Shown piece by piece: positions 7,175-15,999 of a stretch of 16,925 nucleotides of DNA. Below the pieces are notes generated by a model. It ran no database searches and was not told the origin of the DNA. It saw only the letters and a program-made list of their open reading frames with translations. The translations under genes and the position numbers were made by a program. The DNA comes from M55B167 sp964406095. GTDB lineage: Bacteria > Verrucomicrobiota > Kiritimatiellia > RFP12 > UBA1067. The DNA lies in the NCBI GenBank assembly GCA_964406095.1, contig CAYOQJ010000065.1, positions 1 to 16,925 on the forward strand. The letters run 5' to 3'. Within the stretch, counting starts at the first letter, position 1, and every line of letters starts with the position of its first letter.

Positions 7175-8902
7175 TCACTTTACCTCTCGACGGCGGCGGT
7201 AATATTTTTCGGTAGCGTAGGGGAAATCGGTAGGTTTGTATCCAACCACCCTCTGATTACAAAGGGAATAGGTTTTACGGTAGTGCATAAAAAGCCAGGG
7301 GCAGTCATCACGCACAATGCGCTGAATCTCAAACCAGAGTTTATTGCGCTCTCTCTCATTGGCAGTCACGACCGCCTGTTGATAAAGGCGATCCACTTCG
7401 GGGTTGACATAATTACAGCGATTAGGCCCCGGACAAACATTTACCCCGTAAAAGAGCTGCAGAAAATTTTCAGCATCCGGATAGTCGCCAATCCAGCCTA
7501 TGCGGAACATCTGACTCTGACGATTTGAAATTCGCTTGAGAAAAACAGGCCAGTTGTGGAAATTGGGTTTTATGACAACACCGATGCGGTTGTAAAAAGA
7601 GACCAGCAAATCGGTTGATTCGCGTATCTCCTGTGAAGTGCGACCCATATCGAGATTCAGCACCAGACGTCCTCCGGTTGCAGGATCGATTCCATCGGGA
7701 TAGCCAGCCTCGGCCAACAGTCGTTTCGCCTTTTCCAGATCAAAGTCGAAGATGAAGGACTCATCCAGACGTCCGGGCACACCCGGCGGTACCGGCCCGT
7801 CGCAGGCAATAGTGTGGTTATTGAAAAACTTCACCCATCTTTCGCTGTCAAAGGCACAGTTGAGTGCCTGGCGCAGCTTTTTATTTTTTCCCAGCACCGG
7901 ATCATCCATATTGAACCCAATATAAAACACCTCCATGGCGGGAATGAAGTGCAGCTGAATGCCACGACGTTTGAGAGAGTCGTCGAGTTCTCCATCCTGA
8001 TCTACAACCACATCCCAGTTATCGCGTGTGATACTGCCGAGAAAATCCAGCTCTCCGGCCAGAAAGCAGAGCCATTGAGTTGACACATCGTCGATCACGT
8101 TGAAAACAAAACGATCGAAGGGTAGCAGCTCGCCAGCGGGGTCAAAGGATGCCGGACCGCAGCTCCAGCCGCGCCAGGCGATATCGCGTTCAAAACTCAT
8201 CCGGTGATTACGCCGCCATTCGACCAACGAGTAAGCTCCCGTGCCAACCGCGTGATTGCCGAACTCGTTGCCGTAATAACTGACCGCCTCCGGCGCGACA
8301 ACAGCGGTGTAAGCCATTGCAAAATACCAGATGAAGTGCTGCATCGGGCGGTTGAGTTCAATGCGCAGCAGACGCTCATCAAGGGCCGTCAGACCAGGCA
8401 CCTCCATAGAGTAATCGGTGGGCGAATCTCCGCTGGACGCATCCGCAAAAGCACGCATCCCTTTGACAGTGTCATCCATCAGCCACGAACCCGGCGAGGC
8501 AACCTTGCGGTCGGAGAGACGCTTGAGCGAAAACACCAGATCTGAAGCCCGCACCAGACGTCCGCGCAACTCACCCTTCGCATCGCTGCCGAAACAGAGA
8601 TCGGGCGCGAAACACGCCGCGCTGTCAATCTCGAAAAGATAAACCAGACCGTCAGAGGATATCTCCGGCTGCCGGGCGGCCAGTGCCGGAATCAACCGGT
8701 AGGGCCGCGCATGGTAATCAAACTCCAACAGGGTTTCGTAGCACATCTGCACCGCCCGCGCAGAGTAGACCGAAGAAGCCTGCGCCGGATCCATGCTGGC
8801 CACCCGCTCAAGCATTCGCCGGAAAGTCGCATCTCCGGCTACAGCACAAAACGAACTGAGTACAAAAGAATATATCGTTATTTTAAAAACTTTCGACTGC
8901 AT
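7175..8902 (-). CDS. Extracellular solute-binding protein, family 5 (DppA/OppA type), orphan
   Basis: A 575-residue periplasmic binding component of an ABC importer for peptides or oligosaccharides (SBP_bac_5 fold). The signal peptide spans about residues 1-23 (ITIYSFVLSSFCAVAG); its cysteine is preceded by SSF, which is not a good lipobox, so a soluble periplasmic form is favoured. Family features: the N-terminal MDPAQASSVYSARAVQMCYETLLEFD region, VGTGAYSLVEWRRN (about 219-232), LRQALNCAFD (about 343-352), KRLLAEAGYPDG (about 393-404), IGWIGDYPDAENFLQLFYG (about 468-486) and the NYVNPEVDRLYQQA region. The start is secure: a TAA lies two codons upstream of the ATG. No DppB/DppC-like permease or ATPase gene adjoins, so partners must be elsewhere. 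It sits between a giant surface protein and a GH5 enzyme, with gaps of 118 and 275 bases, which argues against a tight operon. The substrate cannot be read from sequence. The C-terminus is strongly basic (RRRREVK). Confidence 0.92.
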   Translation of the reverse strand: MQSKVFKITIYSFVLSSFCAVAGDATFRRMLERVASMDPAQASSVYSARAVQMCYETLLEFDYHARPYRLIPALAARQPEISSDGLVYLFEIDSAACFAPDLCFGSDAKGELRGRLVRASDLVFSLKRLSDRKVASPGSWLMDDTVKGMRAFADASSGDSPTDYSMEVPGLTALDERLLRIELNRPMQHFIWYFAMAYTAVVAPEAVSYYGNEFGNHAVGTGAYSLVEWRRNHRMSFERDIAWRGWSCGPASFDPAGELLPFDRFVFNVIDDVSTQWLCFLAGELDFLGSITRDNWDVVVDQDGELDDSLKRRGIQLHFIPAMEVFYIGFNMDDPVLGKNKKLRQALNCAFDSERWVKFFNNHTIACDGPVPPGVPGRLDESFIFDFDLEKAKRLLAEAGYPDGIDPATGGRLVLNLDMGRTSQEIRESTDLLVSFYNRIGVVIKPNFHNWPVFLKRISNRQSQMFRIGWIGDYPDAENFLQLFYGVNVCPGPNRCNYVNPEVDRLYQQAVVTANERERNKLWFEIQRIVRDDCPWLFMHYRKTYSLCNQRVVGYKPTDFPYATEKYYRRRREVK

Positions 8903-9020
8903 CGACGGTTATTTTCGCAACTACTCTCTTAAAAGACAAGCAAGTTAAGCCGCTTTTATCGCCTGCGAAGCCACTCCGGTTGCAGCTTGCATTTACAGCC
9001 TGGACTGCATCTGATGTGTT

Positions 9021-12000
9021 TTACCGGACAATCAGCAGAGTGCCGCGCAGATTTTCCACTATGAGGGACACAATGCCACTCTCCGCGACAATCGTGTAGT
9101 TGACTCCGCCAGAGTTGACTCCCAGGTTGATGACGCTCCATTGATCCAGATTGGAAGCGCCGCTGATCTGATCGTAGTAGAACAAAATTGTGCTGGTCAC
9201 ACCGTTCGGAATCGGATTTTCGCCGGTCAACCCCAGATCAACCACACCGGAGCCACCAATATTGAGTGTTTCAACATCGACAACATCCGCCGCCTGAGCG
9301 GACCACGAGCAGGCATAGCGCACACCGTCGCCCAAATTAAGCCGCGCGACATTTAGCTCCGCGCCGGGTTCCGCTGCCACACTCTCACCCGGCGCAAGCA
9401 ACTCAAACACATCCAGCTCACCCGCAACCGTGCCCGAACCGCTGAGACTGGTGACCGCAGATTCACCAGCAGCAGTGAAGAATACACCGTCATCGACCTG
9501 CAAATCGGGATAACGCACCGTTGCCTGAGCGATCGAAACAATCTCATCAGCGTCCAGTGCGCGCAAATAAACACGCATATCATCGAGTTTGCCTCGGAAC
9601 ATGTTGCTGCTTTCATAGAGTTTGTAGCAGCCAAAGGCCATGCCGTAGGTCGATGTACCGCTACGGTCGGGACTCAGACGCAAATCAGCCCCCGCCACTG
9701 TTTTACTGCCACTCAACACCCCGTCGACATAGAGTCTGACTGTATCAACATCCACCACAGCCGCCAGGTGATGCCACTGACCGGTAGTGAAATGCCCGGT
9801 GGGAGTTGCGTTCAATCCGTAACTCCCCCAGTCATCATACAACGCGCCGGTGGTCATGAAACGGAAGGTGCCGTTCTGCACCCGTAACATTGTCTGATAG
9901 TTGCCACTATCCGCCCAGCGGGTGGTGAAGAAGGTGAACTGTTTGAAATCGGAGGGCAGTTCATCCATCCACACCCAACAGGCAACTGTGTATTGATTCG
10001 CATTGTCGAGCGCATCGTGATAAGGCACTTTGAGTGCGCTGTTGCCATCACAGACCATGGCATGTTCACTCAAAGCACCGGCGGCACTGACATCCACGGT
10101 TGTGCCCGAAATCACCCCCTGCAGAGCATTGCCCGAGCTGTCCGAAACAGACCCCGCCTCGCAGCTGGCGCGATAGAATATGTTGCCCGAATCAACCAGC
10201 GCCTGATCGGAGTTCAACTCTGCGGCCAACGCACCCTCCTGCACATGAATGCCACCAGCCCAGTTCAACGGTTGCGTCAAAGTCAACACGCCACTGCCGG
10301 TTTTAGTGAAAACAGCGTTGGTCGAGCTGTCGCGGGTGATGCTCTGCGTGATGATCGCATCCTCGGCCAAATTTAGAGTGGCACCGTTGACACCCAGATG
10401 CAGAGTATTTAAGCCGGCCAACGCATTATCAAGTGAACCAATTGCACCAGCGCCGCTGATGCTTAGCGTACCGCCGTCAAGAGAGAGTACCGAATGCGGG
10501 CTGCTCCAGTAATCCTTGGTGGCCACGGTTGTCAACTCGGAGCCTGAATTCACCGTCAGTGTGCTGACATGACGCTCATAGCGGTCGCCCATCCAGTTGA
10601 GACGATATCTGGCATTCAGCACTCCGCCATTGCGCACAACAACATGACTGGCTGAGCTGCCCATAAAACTCGTGCCCAGCTGGTAGCCGAGGCAGAGACT
10701 GTGCAGATCGGCATTGCCGCCGTCGACAATAAATGTGGCCGGACCACGCACGCCGATATTGAAATGATTACCGCTGGGCGTGTAGAGATAACCATCTTCA
10801 AAGACCGTAAACCAGTCCATATGATCCTGCGATGCGCTGTTGACCCTTAGAGCCAGTGCGTCAGGTGAAGCGATCAGCTCCATGCTGCCATGCAGTTCAA
10901 AGCGGTTCTCATAGCCATACTGCGTCTCGATACCGCCAGCCTTGACGTATGAACCGGGTTCAAAGACCATCTTGCGCCAATCGCTGTTATTGACATCGGC
11001 TCTTAGTGCCGCGCGGGAATCATAGTTGATTCGAAAGTCACTGCCGTCTGCAAATATCAGGGTGCCATCTTCAACTCTGATATATCGATTGCTATCTTCA
11101 GCACCGGCACCGCTCGATCCTGAGAGGCTTAAGATACCGACACCGTCTTTACTAAATAAACCGTTGCTGTCCCATATAACTTCGCCGCTCAACTCAAGCT
11201 CGCCTTCAACATCCAGTCTGGCAATCCCCGCCTGTACGCGCAGGTTGTTGGTGAGTGTGCAGTAATCCCCGACATCAACCAGCAGGTTGCCGCCAATTGT
11301 GTTTATGTGCAGATCACCGTCCCCCGGAGTAGCGTAATTTTTAAGTTGCAGTGTGCCATCAACGAGGAAAGTGTCGCCGGTATAAACGTTCTGTCCGGCA
11401 AGTGTCAAGATGCCGCTGTTCTGCTTGATCAGATTACCGTCACCGCAGATGTTGCCGGTAAATTCAACTCCGGTGCCAGTAATCGCGAAAACTTCAAGTG
11501 AATCCTGCAGGGTTACGGGAGTGGTGATCGTATGCACGCCCTGTTCAACCGTTATAATGTTGTTGCCGGTTGACGAATCCAGTGACAATCCATAGGTTCC
11601 GCCGTTCAGAGTGTAACTAAAGGGAGAGTTGAAATGAATCGCCCCCAGCGTCACATTCTGATCCAGGGTGACTGCGGCATCGGAACCAATCGAGGTATCG
11701 AAGCGCACCTGGGTATCGGTTGCACCAGCACCCGGAGCCAATAGCCAGTTGGAGTCGCTGCTCCAACTGCCGCCGCCAGCTGCACTCCAGAGATGCGCAC
11801 CGCTGGTGGCGTTACCAACAGTGACACTCAGTACGCCGCCCGACGCGGTGAAGGTGTACTCTTTACCGTAGCGTGGATTGGCGTAGCTGAGACCGCTGAC
11901 ATCCGGATCGGCACCGCTGTAGTTTATCAGGTTATAAGTGGCATCCTGATAGAGATTGGCATCGGTGTTGTCGATATAGAAATAGAACTCGGCTTGGTGG

Positions 12001-15000
12001 ATCGTCAGTGAACTACTGGAAACCAGCAGATCACCACCGCTACCATCACGATTCAGACCCAGGATAAGAGCGGCACTCTCAGAGCTGCCCGCGCTACCAA
12101 GTGTGATCGAATTCATCGTCAGCACCCCGGTTGGATTGGAACGCATATCCAAAGCTCCGCCCGGCAGAATTGTGAGATCGCTGAGTGCCGGCAGAGCCGC
12201 CTCCACCCGCAGCGTTCCGTTTGAAATCAGGGTCGGGCCGGTATAAAGCTGGTCACCCATCACTCGAAGAATGTGACCGCCGCTAATGATCACGCCGCCA
12301 TCACTGCCACCCTGACCGCTCATTGTCTGATAGAAAAGAAAATCATCGATCTTCGAGGTGTCGAAGGTGACCGGCGCGGAGCCGATCAGAAACTCATCCA
12401 GACGGTTGATCTGGCCAGTGCGCGGACGCAACGTACCGCCGTCAACCAGCAGCGTGCCGTACCCCTCTGCGACATCCGGTTTTTCGATGGAATTGAATTC
12501 AAGCACACCACCGCTGATAATCTCGACAATGCCGGTGCTGCCGTTGCCGCCCTTGGCCAGAATCAGCGACTGCACATCAGCCAGACCACCGGTCACACGC
12601 AGAATACCGGTACCCTGACTCTCACCCAGACGCATCGAACTACCCACTCCCTGATGCACCAGTGTGCCTCCATCCACCAAAACACTCGAAACTCCATTTG
12701 ATGCGTTGTTCACATAGAAACGCTTCTCGATATTGCAAAGACCACCGCTGACCTGCAGTTCCGGACGACCAGTGAAGAGTCCGGTACCAGGTTCCATACC
12801 CAGAAAAAGCCCTTCCAGCCAAAGTTCGCCCCCGGTGATCTTCAGTTTTGACGAGAGACCTGCCGGAGCGGTCAGCGTGCTGCCGTTGCGCCTGCCGATC
12901 ACACTCGTTTCTGTGCAGCGCGTGTAACCGCCGCTTATCTCAACCTCGCCTGCGGTTTCAGCACCCGGTTGATCGGTTGTTTCAAGACCAACATAGAGCT
13001 TACTCATAACATTGGTCTGGCCGGAACCGCCCAGAATGACCTTGCCATCCGCAACCGACAACCCCGCATAACCGACCGTCGGTCCGTCGCCATTCGGAGC
13101 CGGGGCCGCCATGGCATCAAGAAAACCCGCATTATTCTGGCCAAAATCATTGTACTCACCGGTGAAGGTGAATGTACCGCTACCAAATTTGAGCAGACAA
13201 CCCGAAAGACAGATCACATCACCGCTGAAGGTGACATCGCCGCCAGCATTCAGAATGCCGCCGCGTGAACCGGAATCAATCACCAGCGGCGGAACAATCG
13301 TACCACCGGAATTCTGCAAATCAAGGGTTGCCCCTCCGACCCGGATACCGCCAGCCGGTAAAGCCGCCAGACGCAACGTGCCGCCGTCAGCGGCCACTTG
13401 CCCACTGTAAGCCGGATTGGTGCCAGCCAGCTCAACCGTTCCGCCATCGATCTTAACGAGATCACCACTGCCGGTCAAATTTTCGGCAAGAGAGAGAGTC
13501 TCACCATCAAGCGATGCCAAAGCCGCTCCACCAGAACCCAGCGTTAGCGCTGCGACAATGCTGTCGGTGACCTCGCTCCGGAAAACAGCTCCATCCAGCG
13601 TGAGCGTGGCGGCGGCGTAGCCCCCGACCGAAGTGAGTTTCAGCGTTGTACCGTCGCTGACCGTGACATCCTGATTGTTGGTTCCGGCAATCTTCACAAC
13701 TCCGCCACCCACGGCACTGATATTTGCACCGCTGCCTGAAACCGTGCCTTCCAGCACCAACTCAGCTCCTGGCAGGAGCTCAAGTTGTGCGTCGCCACTG
13801 ATGTCAATCGCGGAACTGATCCGATTCGTGCCGCTCAGATTGTGAACAAAAGGCGCACCGTTTGAGTTGGTGAGAGTTATGGCTGAACCGCTCAGCGTGT
13901 AGGCATAGCTGTGATCAAAAACCATACCGGCAACACTGCGCGGCAAATCGACATTCACCGTCGCGTCGGCAGTCAAAGCATCCAGAAAATAAAGTGTGGC
14001 ATCAGAGTCCGCCGGCAGCAGCGGCCACCAGTTGGCAGCGTTACTCCAATCCCCCGAACCGGTGTTATTCCAAATCGCTTCGCTGTCGTCATAGCTGAGC
14101 TGCATCTCAATGGTGGAACTGCCCGCATTGGTGACAAAACTGCAGCTCAATCCAATATTTTCATCTGCAAGCCGCCAGCCGGTGACATCCGGCGGCGTGC
14201 CGGAATAAACGAATACCGAAAAGTTGTCGGCGCGTGTCGGTGAAATGCGACTGCCCTTTTCAAACAAAATAATTTCAATATCCCCTATCGTTGCACCGGA
14301 TGGAATGGATATTCGATCACACTCGGAGCTGAATGCCGAAACCTCGAGTTCCAACACAACCCCGCTGCCGACGGTCAAGGAGCTGAATGCCAGAAGATCG
14401 TAACGATCATTGATCAGTGAAAACGTGGTGCTATCGGCCAGAGCCAGGGCTGAACCGGCGATGGTGCCCTGCAGATCAAGCACGCCATTAGAGACAATCG
14501 TGGGGCCGCTGAAGGTATTGCTGCCTCCCAGAGTCAGAGTGCCGGAACCGGATTTAATCAGCCCGCCACCCGGAGTGTCCACAGCACCGTTCAAATCCTG
14601 TGAAAGAGTCATGTGGTGAGCGCCGCTGTCAATCAGGGCACCGCCGCTGCGTACCGTAACCGTCAAATTGGAGTTGCCATCAAACACCTCTCCTGCCCCG
14701 TCCGTATTGATCAATTTCAACCAGCCGCCATCAAAAACAACCTCTTTGGGTGATCCGGCCGTTACGCCGATCTCAATTTTTTTTACTGCCAGCGTTCCGC
14801 CGTTGAGAAAGAGTCCCTGCCACCCGGTGCTTTTCTGATTGTAACTGCCAATCTGGAAGGTGCCGCCGGGCACATTGAAAAGCCCGCCGTTGATCTCAAC
14901 CCGTGAACTCTGAGTGGCGGGGAAATCGGTGTTGTTGATATAATTGGCTCCCATGGTGAAAGCCTTGGATGCTGCGCTTGAATCGGTTTCGCCCAAAACA

Positions 15001-15461
15001 TGCAGCTCACCGGCATTGATCACAAGATGGTTGGTCGTGGCTAACCCCTGACCATTGTTGCAACCCAGACGCAGATAGTTGCAGCTCAGAGTGCCGCCTT
15101 CCATAAACATGTCGCCATGCGCGCCTGATACACCAATGAAGTTTGCCATAGAGCTGTCGTTGCCGCCATTAGCGAGATGTGTTCCGTTGCTGATAATCAG
15201 TGTTCCGTCGCTCGCAGTGCTGCCGCGGCCAAAGAAAAACCGACCTCCCAACGTCAGAGCACTTGCACCGCCATCAAGCACAACCGTGCCACGATAGATC
15301 GCGAAGGCTTCAGCTCCGCCACTGGGTATATCGAAGATGTCGCGAATCACCAGCAAACCCTCAGAATTATCCATAACAAAATAACCGCCGGTGTGATTTA
15401 CAGGGGCGTTGAAAAGCAATCTGCTCCCGTCTGCAACTTGCAGATGGTGTGTCTCCGCCAG
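9021..15461 (-). CDS. Giant secreted beta-helix/LamG protein, main segment downstream of an in-frame TAG
   Basis: 2,146 residues in the same frame as the 117-residue segment at 15462-15815; together they form one gene of about 2,264 codons split by a single TAG. The first ATG here (15419) has no ribosome binding site, and sequence typical of the family (LAETHHLQVADG, FNAPV) precedes it, so it is not a separate gene. The protein is built of three modules. Two internal modules begin with a W...GGGSWS..SNW-like sequence (near 14095 and 11805), continue into beta-strand repeats with SGSGxLxLxG cores (for example GSGTLTLGGSNTFSG and TGSGVLTLTQPLNW), and close with a YSGxxPDVxG-type strand. The last module contains a LamG domain and ends RGTLLIVR. 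There is no outer-membrane barrel. The likely role is surface adhesion or matrix binding; this is inferred from architecture. Confidence 0.85.
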   Translation of the reverse strand: MAETHHLQVADGSRLLFNAPVNHTGGYFVMDNSEGLLVIRDIFDIPSGGAEAFAIYRGTVVLDGGASALTLGGRFFFGRGSTASDGTLIISNGTHLANGGNDSSMANFIGVSGAHGDMFMEGGTLSCNYLRLGCNNGQGLATTNHLVINAGELHVLGETDSSAASKAFTMGANYINNTDFPATQSSRVEINGGLFNVPGGTFQIGSYNQKSTGWQGLFLNGGTLAVKKIEIGVTAGSPKEVVFDGGWLKLINTDGAGEVFDGNSNLTVTVRSGGALIDSGAHHMTLSQDLNGAVDTPGGGLIKSGSGTLTLGGSNTFSGPTIVSNGVLDLQGTIAGSALALADSTTFSLINDRYDLLAFSSLTVGSGVVLELEVSAFSSECDRISIPSGATIGDIEIILFEKGSRISPTRADNFSVFVYSGTPPDVTGWRLADENIGLSCSFVTNAGSSTIEMQLSYDDSEAIWNNTGSGDWSNAANWWPLLPADSDATLYFLDALTADATVNVDLPRSVAGMVFDHSYAYTLSGSAITLTNSNGAPFVHNLSGTNRISSAIDISGDAQLELLPGAELVLEGTVSGSGANISAVGGGVVKIAGTNNQDVTVSDGTTLKLTSVGGYAAATLTLDGAVFRSEVTDSIVAALTLGSGGAALASLDGETLSLAENLTGSGDLVKIDGGTVELAGTNPAYSGQVAADGGTLRLAALPAGGIRVGGATLDLQNSGGTIVPPLVIDSGSRGGILNAGGDVTFSGDVICLSGCLLKFGSGTFTFTGEYNDFGQNNAGFLDAMAAPAPNGDGPTVGYAGLSVADGKVILGGSGQTNVMSKLYVGLETTDQPGAETAGEVEISGGYTRCTETSVIGRRNGSTLTAPAGLSSKLKITGGELWLEGLFLGMEPGTGLFTGRPELQVSGGLCNIEKRFYVNNASNGVSSVLVDGGTLVHQGVGSSMRLGESQGTGILRVTGGLADVQSLILAKGGNGSTGIVEIISGGVLEFNSIEKPDVAEGYGTLLVDGGTLRPRTGQINRLDEFLIGSAPVTFDTSKIDDFLFYQTMSGQGGSDGGVIISGGHILRVMGDQLYTGPTLISNGTLRVEAALPALSDLTILPGGALDMRSNPTGVLTMNSITLGSAGSSESAALILGLNRDGSGGDLLVSSSSLTIHQAEFYFYIDNTDANLYQDATYNLINYSGADPDVSGLSYANPRYGKEYTFTASGGVLSVTVGNATSGAHLWSAAGGGSWSSDSNWLLAPGAGATDTQVRFDTSIGSDAAVTLDQNVTLGAIHFNSPFSYTLNGGTYGLSLDSSTGNNIITVEQGVHTITTPVTLQDSLEVFAITGTGVEFTGNICGDGNLIKQNSGILTLAGQNVYTGDTFLVDGTLQLKNYATPGDGDLHINTIGGNLLVDVGDYCTLTNNLRVQAGIARLDVEGELELSGEVIWDSNGLFSKDGVGILSLSGSSGAGAEDSNRYIRVEDGTLIFADGSDFRINYDSRAALRADVNNSDWRKMVFEPGSYVKAGGIETQYGYENRFELHGSMELIASPDALALRVNSASQDHMDWFTVFEDGYLYTPSGNHFNIGVRGPATFIVDGGNADLHSLCLGYQLGTSFMGSSASHVVVRNGGVLNARYRLNWMGDRYERHVSTLTVNSGSELTTVATKDYWSSPHSVLSLDGGTLSISGAGAIGSLDNALAGLNTLHLGVNGATLNLAEDAIITQSITRDSSTNAVFTKTGSGVLTLTQPLNWAGGIHVQEGALAAELNSDQALVDSGNIFYRASCEAGSVSDSSGNALQGVISGTTVDVSAAGALSEHAMVCDGNSALKVPYHDALDNANQYTVACWVWMDELPSDFKQFTFFTTRWADSGNYQTMLRVQNGTFRFMTTGALYDDWGSYGLNATPTGHFTTGQWHHLAAVVDVDTVRLYVDGVLSGSKTVAGADLRLSPDRSGTSTYGMAFGCYKLYESSNMFRGKLDDMRVYLRALDADEIVSIAQATVRYPDLQVDDGVFFTAAGESAVTSLSGSGTVAGELDVFELLAPGESVAAEPGAELNVARLNLGDGVRYACSWSAQAADVVDVETLNIGGSGVVDLGLTGENPIPNGVTSTILFYYDQISGASNLDQWSVINLGVNSGGVNYTIVAESGIVSLIVENLRGTLLIVR
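9520..10190 (-). other. LamG (concanavalin A-like) domain within the giant protein
   Basis: Domain inside the third module, roughly residues 1875-2098 of the whole protein. Signature strands: SALKVPYHDALDNANQYTVACWVWM near the start, QWHHLAAVVDVDTVRLYVDG in the middle and FRGKLDDMRVYLRALDADEI at the end. LamG domains of this kind usually bind glycans or other surface ligands. The beta-helix repeats resume after it. Confidence 0.85.
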
Positions 15462-15815
15462 CTACAACGGACACTCAAAAATCAAATCACGCGTTGCCGC
15501 AGAGAGATCAAAATCTAAATCCGCGCCGCCATCCAACGTCAGAGTATAGCTACCGCCGAGAGTAACCGCCCCGCCCGGATCAGCAACTGCTATGCCGTCA
15601 ATGGTTAAATCGGTTCCCAGTCCAGTACTGTTGGCAACAGTGACACTGCTGTTCCAGACCGCAACATCGGCAACACCGGGAACCACACCACCAACCCATG
15701 ACGAACCTAGATTGAGATCATCGGAATTGTCCGCCTTTATAATATCAGCGGCCTTGAGAGAACCTGTTAAAAACAACACGGCATAAACCGCCGCCAACAC
15801 CTTAGATACTTTCAC
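15462..15815 (-). CDS. N-terminal segment of the giant beta-helix protein, ending at an in-frame TAG
   Basis: 117 codons ending in TAG at 15462-15464. The chosen start is GTG at 15813-15815, because AAGGA lies 7 bases upstream and a clean signal peptide follows (KVSKVLAAVYAVLFLTGSLKA, cleavage before ADI). An upstream in-frame GTG at 15845 would add ten residues and lacks such a site. The segment carries the first module opening (SSWVGGVVPGVADVAVW, then GGSYTLTLDGGADLDF) and stops in the middle of a beta strand (LIFECPL). Reading through the TAG continues with LAETHHLQVADG in the same frame. This matches the equivalent strand pair in the later modules (for example TPVTLQDSLEVFAITG), so the stop interrupts a once-continuous protein. 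It may be a nonsense mutation, a base error or recoding. Confidence 0.8.
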   Translation of the reverse strand: MKVSKVLAAVYAVLFLTGSLKAADIIKADNSDDLNLGSSWVGGVVPGVADVAVWNSSVTVANSTGLGTDLTIDGIAVADPGGAVTLGGSYTLTLDGGADLDFDLSAATRDLIFECPL

Positions 15816-15822
15816 AGACACA

Positions 15823-15827
15823 TCCTT
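15823..15827 (-). promoter_or_regulatory. Ribosome binding site of the giant beta-helix gene
   Basis: AAGGA on the minus strand, 7 bases upstream of the GTG at 15813-15815. It selects that GTG over the longer start at 15845. Confidence 0.7.
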
Positions 15828-15855
15828 TCCAAATAGTATAAACACAGTTTTTTCA

Positions 15856-15884
15856 ATGCTAACGCTCCTTAATCAGATTGTCAA
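15856..15884 (-). promoter_or_regulatory. Sigma-70-type promoter of the giant beta-helix gene
   Basis: On the minus strand a perfect TTGACA (15879-15884) is separated by 17 bases from TAGCAT (15856-15861, four of six matches to TATAAT). The start of transcription would fall near 15849, giving a leader of about 35 bases that contains the AAGGA site. Confidence 0.5.
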
Positions 15885-15907
15885 TGGCAGTTTTTTGCAC
15901 TTTGCAT

Positions 15908-15936
15908 TTGACTTCCGTATAAACATAAAATATACT
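15908..15936 (+). promoter_or_regulatory. Sigma-70-type promoter of the LamG gene
   Basis: TTGACT (15908-15913), a 17-base spacer and TATACT (15931-15936); each hexamer matches five of six consensus positions. The predicted start near 15943 leaves a leader of about 150 bases before the ATG at 16095. It is arranged back to back with the minus-strand promoter, with about 23 bases between the two -35 boxes. Confidence 0.6.
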
Positions 15937-15967
15937 GGGGACAATCCGGTATACTGGATTCTGGATT
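15931..15967. repeat. Short direct repeats at the divergent promoter
   Basis: TATACTGG occurs at 15931-15938 and again at 15950-15957, 19 bases apart and therefore roughly on the same helix face. The second copy runs into a tandem CTGGATT-CTGGATT at 15954-15967. The first copy overlaps the -10 box and predicted start of the plus-strand promoter, so this could be a regulator site. No regulator gene is nearby. Confidence 0.45.
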
Positions 15968-15999
15968 ACAATGCGAATGATGCTGATACAATCGCAATT

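Noticed and set aside
8903..9020. Terminator after the giant gene
   Set aside because: Only 4-5 bp stems and no T-run in the 118-base gap; nothing convincing beyond a spacer.
9021..15419. Independent gene starting at the ATG at 15419
   Set aside because: No ribosome binding site or signal peptide, and family-typical sequence continues upstream of this ATG in the same frame up to the TAG.
15816..15870. Leader peptide (TTG AAA AAA CTG ...) overlapping the GTG start of the giant gene
   Set aside because: A 14-codon frame with AAGGAG upstream ends in a GTGA overlap, but the same bases are better explained as the promoter (-10 box and spacer), which would place the TTG upstream of the transcript.
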